DNA of 47,682 nucleotides, from positions 1 to 47,682 of the IMG/VR virus record IMGVR_UViG_3300042523_000665; one strand, written 5' to 3'. The notes under the pieces are model-generated. The model saw only the letters and a program-made list of their open reading frames with translations. It did not search any database and was not told the DNA's origin. The position numbers and the translations under genes were made by a program. Every line of letters begins with the position of its first letter. Position 1 is the stretch's first letter. Below are positions 41,773-47,682 of this stretch, piece after piece. The DNA is from a virus.

Positions 41773-43128
41773 TTATTTTATTATTTTTGACATAATGTCT
41801 TTCATTCTCAAGAATTGTGGATTCTCGTAAGTCTTAGATTCAATCAGATTAACTGCTGAACCTGACTGTGGAGTTTTCTCAATAACTCTTTCGATTGACT
41901 CATTAACGAATTTCTTACTGTTGTCAATATGTAATTCGTCTTTGATATTTTTATAAAGGGCTTTAGACTCTTTAAGGGATTCCGCTGAATCAAATCTTCT
42001 TAAAATGTTAATTTTCTCTTGTTTTGATGTTGAATGTTCAGTGAACAATCTTGTAGCGTAAGCAAGATTAGAATTGAATATCGCAACTTCATTAAGTTTA
42101 TCTCTAAACATATTTAAAGCTTTTCTATACTCTTCATTTTTAGCTCTCAACATTTCAACTTCTTCCATGATTTCATGGTTTTCAAAAGTTAGATTTCTGT
42201 TAGGTGTAATAGCTTTTCTTAAACCACGTCCTTTTTTAGAACCAAATCCATAAGTACGAGCAGCTTCTTTAGCTTCTTCCTTAGTGAATTTCTCAGCACG
42301 TTGACTTGGCATTTCAAACACATCACCTTCTTTAAATTCAAATTTAGGTTTTCCTGTGTGAGCAGTTGGATTAACGGCTTTTTTCTTTTCGTTAAAACCA
42401 CCTTTCGTCTTTTTGAAAGTAGATGCTGTTTTAGCATTACCTACTTTCGCAGCTCCCTTACCTAATTTTGCTTTAAATGATTCCATAACAGGGTCCATTT
42501 CTTCTTCCATGTAATCAATCTCTAAATCATCATCCATTCCGATTTCATAAACCATTTCTTCAGTTTCTTCTTCTTCAAGTGAATCCATTTCGATTTCATA
42601 AACCATTTCTTCAGTTTCTTCTTCTTCAGATTCATCAAATTCACCAAACTCTTCGTCTTCTGAACCGTCTTGAATAAGGTATTCATCTTCTTCATCTTTT
42701 AAATGAATAAAATCACCTTCTTTCTTGATTTCAAAAGAATCTGTTGGTTTCATTTCTTTGAATGCTTTAAGAACTGTCGACATCGGTTCGTCAGATAAAT
42801 CTTGAACATCAAATTCATTTTCATCTTCATCACCCATGTCAGATAAATCCATCATATCGAATCCTTCCTCAGAATCTTCGTCTTCTTCTTCTTCCGATTC
42901 GTCTTCTTCAGACTCATCTTCTTCTTCTGATTCATCATCTGATTCAATCTCGTCTTCGATTTCAAATTCATCTTCTTCTTCAGCCTCATTTTTCATAGAC
43001 TCTTTTACTAATTCGCTAATTTCTTCTTTCATTGTAGAATGAAGTATTTCTTTTGCGTTTTCATTGATAGCTTCTTCCAAATTTTGTATTTGGATTAATG
43101 CCTCTTCAACTAAGTTTTTTTCTGCCAT
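41773..43128 (-). CDS. 22: Prohead core scaffold, T4 gp22-like
   Basis: A 451-residue scaffold protein upstream of the capsid gene, the T4 position of gene 22. The N-terminal helix is followed by a very acidic region (about residues 40-215) with Glu/Asp/Ser runs, then a basic stretch (about 215-300), and a C-terminal coiled-coil helix ending in MKDIMSKIIK. T4 gp22 is about 269 residues, also acidic and helical, and is degraded by gp21. This protein is larger mainly because of the acidic tract. A 51-base tandem duplication lies within it. Identification rests on gene order and composition. Confidence 0.8.
   Translation of the reverse strand: MAEKNLVEEALIQIQNLEEAINENAKEILHSTMKEEISELVKESMKNEAEEEDEFEIEDEIESDDESEEEDESEEDESEEEEDEDSEEGFDMMDLSDMGDEDENEFDVQDLSDEPMSTVLKAFKEMKPTDSFEIKKEGDFIHLKDEEDEYLIQDGSEDEEFGEFDESEEEETEEMVYEIEMDSLEEEETEEMVYEIGMDDDLEIDYMEEEMDPVMESFKAKLGKGAAKVGNAKTASTFKKTKGGFNEKKKAVNPTAHTGKPKFEFKEGDVFEMPSQRAEKFTKEEAKEAARTYGFGSKKGRGLRKAITPNRNLTFENHEIMEEVEMLRAKNEEYRKALNMFRDKLNEVAIFNSNLAYATRLFTEHSTSKQEKINILRRFDSAESLKESKALYKNIKDELHIDNSKKFVNESIERVIEKTPQSGSAVNLIESKTYENPQFLRMKDIMSKIIK
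42541..42636 (-). repeat. 51-base tandem duplication in scaffold gene
   Basis: A 51-base unit (42541-42591) is followed by a nearly complete second copy from 42592. At least 37 bases from each copy are identical. It encodes a repeated 17-residue acidic unit containing EEMVYEI. Confidence 0.85.
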
Positions 43129-43146
43129 TTGTGCGTTATTTTATTG

Positions 43147-43153
43147 ATAAATA
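43147..43153 (-). promoter_or_regulatory. TATTTAT motif upstream of scaffold gene
   Basis: Minus-strand TATTTAT lies 18 bases before the scaffold ATG, just downstream of the terminator that ends the gp21 unit. This would allow gp22 and gp23 to be transcribed at their own, higher level. Confidence 0.45.
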
Positions 43154-43194
43154 TATCGATATTCTAAAAAAATAGTTTTTTAATATAATTGGCA

Positions 43195-43222
43195 TAAAAA
43201 AAGGGACAAAATGTCCCCTTTT
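43195..43222 (-). terminator. Intrinsic terminator after the gp21 unit
   Basis: On the minus strand GGGACA pairs with UGUCCC, extended by a G-U and several A-U pairs, and followed by a U-run. It separates the protease unit from scaffold and capsid genes. Confidence 0.85.
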
Positions 43223-43244
43223 AAATTCTTTTTAAACTTTGTGA

Positions 43245-43460
43245 TTACTCAAACACTTCGTCAATTTTACTTTCACTTACTGAAGTAATTCTCCAATCAT
43301 AACTAAATGATTTGTAAGCTTCAGTAACTTTAGCTTCAACATCAGTAACAGAATAACCTCTTACAAGTTTTTCTTCTCTTACTTTTTTAATTTTTCCTGT
43401 GTTCTCATCTGGCAAATCGTATTGGATTTTAGCCACAAAGTATTTTTCGTCCATTTCCAT
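43245..43460 (-). CDS. Small DUF4494-like protein
   Basis: A 71-residue protein of alternating strands and one helix (FVAKIQYDLPDENTG, VRGYSVTDVEAKVTEAYK). The pattern resembles DUF4494, a small family I know from Bacteroidota. Here it sits just downstream of the prohead protease gene with a 6-base gap, so it is probably expressed with it. Function is unknown. Confidence 0.65.
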   Translation of the reverse strand: MEMDEKYFVAKIQYDLPDENTGKIKKVREEKLVRGYSVTDVEAKVTEAYKSFSYDWRITSVSESKIDEVFE

Positions 43461-43466
43461 AATTAT

Positions 43467-44186
43467 TTATTTTCCTAAATAATCGGTAAGTCTTCCCATT
43501 AAATCAAGCGATTTGTTAACTGTTCTTGCTGCTTTCATATCATTTTCTTCTTTTAGGTTTTCCTCAAACGCAAATCTTCCATCAGGTTCAGTAAATAAAT
43601 AAGCTCCTGGTGTTGATGGTGATGACACCAAGTCAAAACAAATTAATTCAAAATCATCCTGAACTTCATTTTCTTCACCTACCTTTTTTAAAGAACCTAC
43701 CCCTCTTGATGATATACCTAATGTTACACCTAGTCTTAATAGGTTTGCTGCTTGGTCACCCTTTGTTGATACAATACCTCTTTCATGGAACCCTGGTGAT
43801 GTTAAAAGTAATAGTTTACCTAATAGAACATTACCATCCCACCACATTTCTGTAATCATGTGTGATACTCTATCTAAATCTATCAATGAAGATTCAGGGT
43901 GGTTAAGTTCAGATAAAGAGGTTTTTTTACCGATATAATTCTTTATATAATTTTCGGACTCTCTTTTTAAAATTCTTTCGGGATATATTCTACCGTTTCT
44001 ATTCGGTGTATTATATTTTTGTAAAACGGCATAAAATTCAAATGGTTTAGAATAATCTTTAAAATCCTTACTTTCTTGTAAGAATGTTTGATTATGTTTT
44101 TCTGTTGGAGAAACATAACCTGCGTCCATCTCAATTAAAATACCTTTTCCCGTCTCTTTTGGACCTAATATTTTGTAATTTTGCAT
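43467..44186 (-). CDS. 21: Prohead protease, T4 gp21-like
   Basis: A 239-residue serine protease that matures the prohead by cutting after (L/I)-x-E. The catalytic His is in SELNHPES (H96), and the Ser in LGISSRGVGS (S159 or S160), as in gp21 and the herpesvirus-type assemblin fold. NRNGRIYP near residue 63 and DLVSSPSTPGAY near 205 are also typical. T4 gp21 is about 212 residues. FLQE|S at residue 38 may be a self-cleavage site. It would act on the capsid, scaffold, core proteins and the candidate packaged proteins. Confidence 0.93.
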   Translation of the reverse strand: MQNYKILGPKETGKGILIEMDAGYVSPTEKHNQTFLQESKDFKDYSKPFEFYAVLQKYNTPNRNGRIYPERILKRESENYIKNYIGKKTSLSELNHPESSLIDLDRVSHMITEMWWDGNVLLGKLLLLTSPGFHERGIVSTKGDQAANLLRLGVTLGISSRGVGSLKKVGEENEVQDDFELICFDLVSSPSTPGAYLFTEPDGRFAFEENLKEENDMKAARTVNKSLDLMGRLTDYLGK

Positions 44187-44201
44187 TTTACCTTTTTATA
44201 G

Positions 44202-44208
44202 ATAAATA
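44202..44208 (-). promoter_or_regulatory. TATTTAT motif upstream of gp21 gene
   Basis: Minus-strand TATTTAT lies 15 bases before the gp21 ATG, directly after the 154-residue gene. Confidence 0.4.
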
Positions 44209-44673
44209 CTATACAAATTCTATTTTACTTTCTTTTTTGATTTTATCGTTTTTACTTAAATGAAAACTAAAATGATTAGATTTGTTAAAAATATCATATT
44301 CTAAACAACTAACAATTTTTTTAAGTGAATTTTTTATTTCAAGAGATTTAAAATCCATAGGTTTTTTAATAAAAAAAGTAATTTCAAGATTCATAAAAGA
44401 CCTTTTCTTTAATGCAATTCCTGAAGTTCGTAAGTCTAAATCAACTATAAAATTGTCATAGAAAAATTCCTCATCAATATAATCCCCGATAGTATTTTTT
44501 ATTTGTTTATTAAAATAAGACACAAGTCTTATCCAAGAGTCCTCAATAGATTTGGGTTCAACCCAAGATTGAATGTTTAAGTATATTGATTTAAAATTTT
44601 TAGAATCCACAGTCCCATAAGAACATTTTATTTTTTTATACCCTTTGATAGAGCAACTTTTTCCTTTTTTCAT
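44209..44673 (-). CDS. Unknown protein between core and protease genes
   Basis: A 154-residue basic protein with a Lys/Cys-containing N-terminus (KKGKSCSIKGYKKIKC), then mixed strands and helices (VDLDLRTSGIALKKRS, LEITFFIKKP). It occupies the T4 slot between portal and protease where genes 67 and 68 lie, but is not similar to those by eye. No motif of known function is seen. It has no TATTTAT in gene orientation; TATAAATA lies about 30 bases upstream on the coding strand. Confidence 0.65.
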   Translation of the reverse strand: MKKGKSCSIKGYKKIKCSYGTVDSKNFKSIYLNIQSWVEPKSIEDSWIRLVSYFNKQIKNTIGDYIDEEFFYDNFIVDLDLRTSGIALKKRSFMNLEITFFIKKPMDFKSLEIKNSLKKIVSCLEYDIFNKSNHFSFHLSKNDKIKKESKIEFV

Positions 44674-44743
44674 TTACAACCTTTTCATATCTTCGTTTAT
44701 TTATACATTAATAATAACACACAAAAGCATAGTTGTCAAAAAA

Positions 44744-44929
44744 ATGTTAATTATCACAGTTGATAAAGGAGATATTGAGAAATCCCTTAAAAAATTCAAA
44801 TCAAAAGTTTTAAAAACTAAAATGATAAAAGAATTACAAGACAGGAAAGAGTATAAAAAAAAATCTGACACGAAACGTCAGATTTTAAATAATGCTATTT
44901 ATAAAAATTCAAAAAATAGTGAATTATAA
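44744..44929 (+). CDS. rpsU: Ribosomal protein bS21 homologue
   Basis: A 61-residue protein of the bS21 family. IITVDKGDIEKSLKKFKSKV and KELQDRKEYKKKSDTKRQ match the family core (E-x-ALKRFKRK and KELR-x-R-x-YEKPS-x-KR). The true start is the ATG at 44744; an upstream in-frame ATG at 44645 would add unlike residues overlapping the neighbour. The C-terminus contains Tyr53, near the Tyr54 of flavobacterial bS21 that lies by the anti-Shine-Dalgarno sequence. The gene is the only + strand gene inside the head module, and overlaps the stop of the core-protein gene by 6 bases. It may replace host bS21 in ribosomes during infection. Confidence 0.85.
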   Translation: MLIITVDKGDIEKSLKKFKSKVLKTKMIKELQDRKEYKKKSDTKRQILNNAIYKNSKNSEL

Positions 44930-45634
44930 ATTTTGAGTTAAATTCATTAATTTAATATATTCTTTTTTAGAATGTTTAGTATTTGTAAGTCTTTCTTTTG
45001 TTTCTAATAAAACTTTAGTTAATTCTTCATCTGATTCTGAAATAAGAGTATCAATTTTTTTAATTGCTGTTTCTTTTAATTCTGTAAATTTTGTCTTTAA
45101 ATTTTCATCACCAGCAGTTAAAATTTCTTTAACAGAATTTCTTTCAGATTCAGTTAAGTTTTCTAAATATTTTTCAGCAGTCTTATTAGCAACTTTTAAC
45201 ATTGAACTAATTGGGACATTTTGAGTTTTACTTTCTTTAATTATTGGTTTTTTACCTAAAGACTCAACAATTGATTTTTTAGCAATTGATTTCTTTTCAG
45301 GTTTTAATAAGTCGCCATAAAATAATTCATCAATTGTTTTGTATTTGTTTTCAAGAACAATATCTTTAGTCCAACTTTTAATAAAACTTACTGTATTTTC
45401 AGATAATTTAATTTGTCTAAATTCACTAGATAAATCATCAACCAAATAAGTTGCGGTTTCTTTATCTAATTCTTTATTTTCTTTTAAATTATCATATATC
45501 GACATTAATTTACAAAAATCACTATTTTTAAGTAATTTTCTTTCAAAAAGTCTCATATCAGTTTTAAGAGTTCCTTTAACAAAGGAATCAATTAATTTAT
45601 TTTCTACTAATGTTTTTATTAATCCGAATCTCAT
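44924..45634 (-). CDS. Probable prohead core protein (gp67/gp68 position)
   Basis: A 236-residue Lys/Glu-rich helical protein immediately after the portal gene, the T4 position of the core genes 67 and 68. It carries several (L/I)-x-E sites: LVE|N at residue 11, and also IVE|S, IKE|S, LTE|S, ISE|S and LKE|T later. Many gp21 sites and a helical charged composition are what one expects of a core protein destroyed or trimmed on maturation. Sequence similarity to gp67 or gp68 is not evident, so the role is inferred from position and sites. Confidence 0.65.
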   Translation of the reverse strand: MRFGLIKTLVENKLIDSFVKGTLKTDMRLFERKLLKNSDFCKLMSIYDNLKENKELDKETATYLVDDLSSEFRQIKLSENTVSFIKSWTKDIVLENKYKTIDELFYGDLLKPEKKSIAKKSIVESLGKKPIIKESKTQNVPISSMLKVANKTAEKYLENLTESERNSVKEILTAGDENLKTKFTELKETAIKKIDTLISESDEELTKVLLETKERLTNTKHSKKEYIKLMNLTQNL

Positions 45635-45650
45635 GTTTATATTTTTTTAT

Positions 45651-45657
45651 ATAAATA
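45651..45657 (-). promoter_or_regulatory. TATTTAT motif upstream of core-protein gene
   Basis: Minus-strand TATTTAT directly follows the portal stop codon and lies 16 bases before the ATG at 45634. Confidence 0.4.
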
Positions 45658-47493
45658 TCAACCTTTAAGTAGTTTATCTAATTGATTACCCATTTCCCCT
45701 AAAGATTCTTGAACACGATTTAAATCAATTAATTCATCTTCATTTAACATTCCTGTATTTTCTAAGATTATATTAAGTTCAGAATTACGAGTATACGACC
45801 CTTCAGGTACTGTTGGAGCTGCTTCAGGTGGTGCTGGAGCTGGTGAGGCCGGAGCTTCAGGTGGAGCACTTTCACCACCTCCAAAATCACCCATTCCTCC
45901 ATCTGGTGGTGCCCCTCCTTCTGATGGAGCACCAGCAGGTTCACCTTCCTTTTTACCATACAACTTATCAAGATTATCGAATAATCCTGTATGAGTAATT
46001 ACCTCAGCAGTTTTCTTAAGTTCTTCACCAACAGCTCTTTCAATACGTTGTTGTTGTAAATCAAGTTTAATTTCTTCATCTGAAAATCCAAGAATATGTT
46101 TCTTAGCCCATGACATAGAAACTGCTGCAATACCACTACCAGGGTCAGCAACCATATCTTTATATAGAAGAATTTTTTCTTTCCATACATCAATCTTCAT
46201 CAAATCAGCTTGAGTTGATGGATTTGTTAAACTTAAATTAAAGTTTGATATCTCATCTTCAAAACCTAAAATGAATAGGTGTATGATTGCAATTTTATTT
46301 AATTCAGAAATCATATTTTTCTGAATTCTGTTAATAGTTCTTGCAAAACGAATATCTTGTAATGATAAATTCTTACCATCACCAACAGTTTCTTCAAAAC
46401 CTAAAAATGCTTTAGGAACACGAAGAGCCGTTAATAATTTCTTTTGGATATACTCAATGTCGGCAATTTCAGATAAGTTTTGAGCTCCCGCCAATGTCTC
46501 AATAGGACTTGCTTGTGCGGTATCTCTAACTGGAACGAAATAATCTTGGTCAACTGCCATCTGATTAAATCTCATATCCACATTACCTGTCTTATGGTCA
46601 ACCGTTTGACTTCTCTTAAACTTATTAGCAAATCTTTGGATATATGGTTCAACATCGGCATCGTCCATGTTTCCAACAAATACTTTAAATACACGTCTTT
46701 CAGGCGCTCTTGATGTTCTGTAGATTAACATAGCATCTTCAGATAACAATAATTGTTTCCAAATACGACGAGCCTTTTCTAACATAGAAGTTCCGTAAGG
46801 AAGTCTTCTATCATCACCAAGTAATCTAAAGTGAGCAATTTCCCAAGTATTAAACTCTAAATCCTTTTGTTTCCATTTGAACTTCAAATGTTTCTTTTCA
46901 GGATTGGTTGTTGAATCTGTTGAGTGTGCTCCCATACCCGCTTCCAATCGTTCAATCTCAATGATTGGTAATTGCATACATCCTATAATACCTTTTTCAG
47001 GGTCTAATTTAAGATATACAAAATTATCACCATACTTACAAGTGTTTCTTATCCACATAGGTAAGTTAGTGTTAATATCTAAAGCATTATTAAACAAATC
47101 TCCAAGAATTGATTTAATTCTCGATGATTCAGAATAAATTTGTAACATAAAACCATTTTGGTCAATGGTTGTAGATTCTTCGGCATATATGTCAAGAGCT
47201 GCACCAATTTCGGGGGTAAATTCCATTGACTCATAGTCGTAGAAAGATGATAAACGAGTTGGTTCATAGTAAACCGCCTGTGTATATAGATTATTTTCAA
47301 TTCTACCCCATTGGTTTGCTAAATAATATGTTTGTTGTGCCTGAAGTTTTTCTCTATCATATTCAGACTTAGAGGTTGTTTTTAATAACTCACTCTTATC
47401 ATATTTGTACGTAGGATAATCCTGCCCCAAAAGAGAATTGGGTCCAAATGTTTGGGATAACCGTTGCCATACCGTTAGTTTATTTTCACTCAT
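45658..47493 (-). CDS. 20: Portal vertex protein, T4 gp20-like
   Basis: A 611-residue portal protein forming the dodecameric ring for DNA entry and head assembly start. Typical gp20 features include an N-terminal helix region, YESMEFTPEIGAALDIYAEEST near residue 90, and NTCKYGDNFVYLKLD near 146. RRVFKVFVGN near 272 and KKLLTALRVPKAFLGFEE near 350 are also typical. T4 gp20 is 524 residues. The extra length is largely a Pro/Ala/Gly-rich tail (about residues 513-562, 45807-45957) followed by a short helical end (VQESLGEMGNQLDKLL). The gene begins the T4-order head block. Confidence 0.95.
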   Translation of the reverse strand: MSENKLTVWQRLSQTFGPNSLLGQDYPTYKYDKSELLKTTSKSEYDREKLQAQQTYYLANQWGRIENNLYTQAVYYEPTRLSSFYDYESMEFTPEIGAALDIYAEESTTIDQNGFMLQIYSESSRIKSILGDLFNNALDINTNLPMWIRNTCKYGDNFVYLKLDPEKGIIGCMQLPIIEIERLEAGMGAHSTDSTTNPEKKHLKFKWKQKDLEFNTWEIAHFRLLGDDRRLPYGTSMLEKARRIWKQLLLSEDAMLIYRTSRAPERRVFKVFVGNMDDADVEPYIQRFANKFKRSQTVDHKTGNVDMRFNQMAVDQDYFVPVRDTAQASPIETLAGAQNLSEIADIEYIQKKLLTALRVPKAFLGFEETVGDGKNLSLQDIRFARTINRIQKNMISELNKIAIIHLFILGFEDEISNFNLSLTNPSTQADLMKIDVWKEKILLYKDMVADPGSGIAAVSMSWAKKHILGFSDEEIKLDLQQQRIERAVGEELKKTAEVITHTGLFDNLDKLYGKKEGEPAGAPSEGGAPPDGGMGDFGGGESAPPEAPASPAPAPPEAAPTVPEGSYTRNSELNIILENTGMLNEDELIDLNRVQESLGEMGNQLDKLLKG

Positions 47494-47533
47494 AATATAT
47501 TAATGTTAATTGTAAATAACATTACAATAAATC
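47494..47533. other. Short gap upstream of portal gene
   Basis: This gap contains no exact TATTTAT in portal-gene orientation; related GATTTATTG and TTATTTACAA sequences occur on the minus strand. Confidence 0.4.
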
Positions 47534-47682
47534 TTATTTATCACTTTTTTTATTTCCCTGAGGTTTTTTAACCGTTTGAATACCTTTACCAGGAATAATT
47601 AATTTAGTTCCAGCATTATAATTACCTGTTTTGTTTCTTTTAATGTATCCCATAGTTTTATCTTCTTCCTCCGAATAACCAT
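47534..47682 (-). CDS. C-terminal end of a partial gene
   Basis: An open frame on the minus strand runs from the window edge to a stop at 47534, giving at least 49 residues. The sequence includes GYIKRNKTGNYNAGTKLIIPGKGIQ in two parts (GYIKRNKTGNYNAG, then TKLIIPGKGIQ) and ends in a Lys-rich tail. The position upstream of the portal gene is where T4 carries tail tube gene 19, but the sequence is too short to compare. An internal ATG (GYIKRN start) would give a 39-residue protein. Confidence 0.5.
   Translation of the reverse strand, partial: GYSEEEDKTMGYIKRNKTGNYNAGTKLIIPGKGIQTVKKPQGNKKSDK

Noticed and set aside
42836-43042. Ser-rich + strand frame opposite the scaffold gene
   Set aside because: It is the antisense of the acidic Glu/Asp codons of the scaffold and has no independent support.
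44645-44929. bS21 with a 33-residue N-terminal extension
   Set aside because: bS21 similarity starts at the Met at 44744; the upstream residues overlap the start of a minus-strand gene and look non-coding.
1-47682. tRNA genes
   Set aside because: I saw no cloverleaf-type sequence in the short intergenic regions, though a dedicated scan was not run.

Overview
The window is a gene-dense, AT-rich segment of a large tailed phage genome of the T4-like myovirus type. Several lines point to a host in Bacteroidota, most likely Flavobacteriia. Start codons are preceded by A/T-rich stretches with no recognisable Shine-Dalgarno sequence. One promoter (38068-38098) matches the Bacteroidota TTTG-N19-TAnnTTTG form. 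Several small proteins resemble families I know from Bacteroidota (DUF4494-like, DUF6576-like). The T4 kinship rests on the minus-strand block 47493 to 39857, which keeps T4 order: portal gp20, core-type protein, prohead protease gp21, scaffold gp22, major capsid gp23. It is supported by a gp13-like neck protein, a gp43-like family B DNA polymerase and a gp55-like late sigma factor.

Layout. 1-4519 (+): SNF2 helicase (5' end outside the window), an unusual superoxide dismutase/nuclease-like fusion, neck protein gp13 and a small protein. 4559-10358 (-): DNA polymerase, and a large LamG-like receptor-binding or fibre protein with a Thr/Pro-rich mucin-like tract. 10406-12943 (+): five compact unknown genes including a WYL-like protein, closed by a terminator. 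13032-27164 (+): a long, tightly packed sugar operon with glycosyltransferases, UDP-GlcNAc 2-epimerase, GDP-mannose dehydratase, SDR enzymes, cupins, an acyltransferase and a short DegT protein, with a DnaQ-like exonuclease and a dUTPase embedded in it. 27168-31348 (+): PhoH ATPase, HAD-like protein, two more glycosyltransferases and the gp55-like sigma factor. 31376-37009 (+): tail/baseplate-type structural genes. 37006-39808: small proteins, several with a shared N-terminal leader. 39857-47493 (-): head module, with a small + strand gene for ribosomal protein bS21 inside it. A partial gene lies at 47534-47682 (-).

The most notable hypothesis is a set of proteins packaged into the head. At least five otherwise unrelated proteins (SOD-nuclease fusion, WYL-like protein, and three or four small proteins beside the capsid gene) begin with a short amphipathic leader ending in (L/I)-x-E. 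This resembles the capsid-targeting sequences that T4 gp21 removes from its internal proteins. The same signature is at the expected maturation site of the gp23 homologue, and twice in the linker between the SOD and nuclease-like domains. If correct, the phage packages and may inject a superoxide dismutase, a nuclease-like domain, a WYL protein and small basic Cys-rich proteins.

Two other points stand out. The phage carries its own bS21, the protein that in Bacteroidota ribosomes helps hide the anti-Shine-Dalgarno sequence. A TATTTAT motif recurs just upstream of late-type genes on both strands and may relate to the gp55-like sigma factor. All function calls come from reading protein sequences by eye; no database search was run.
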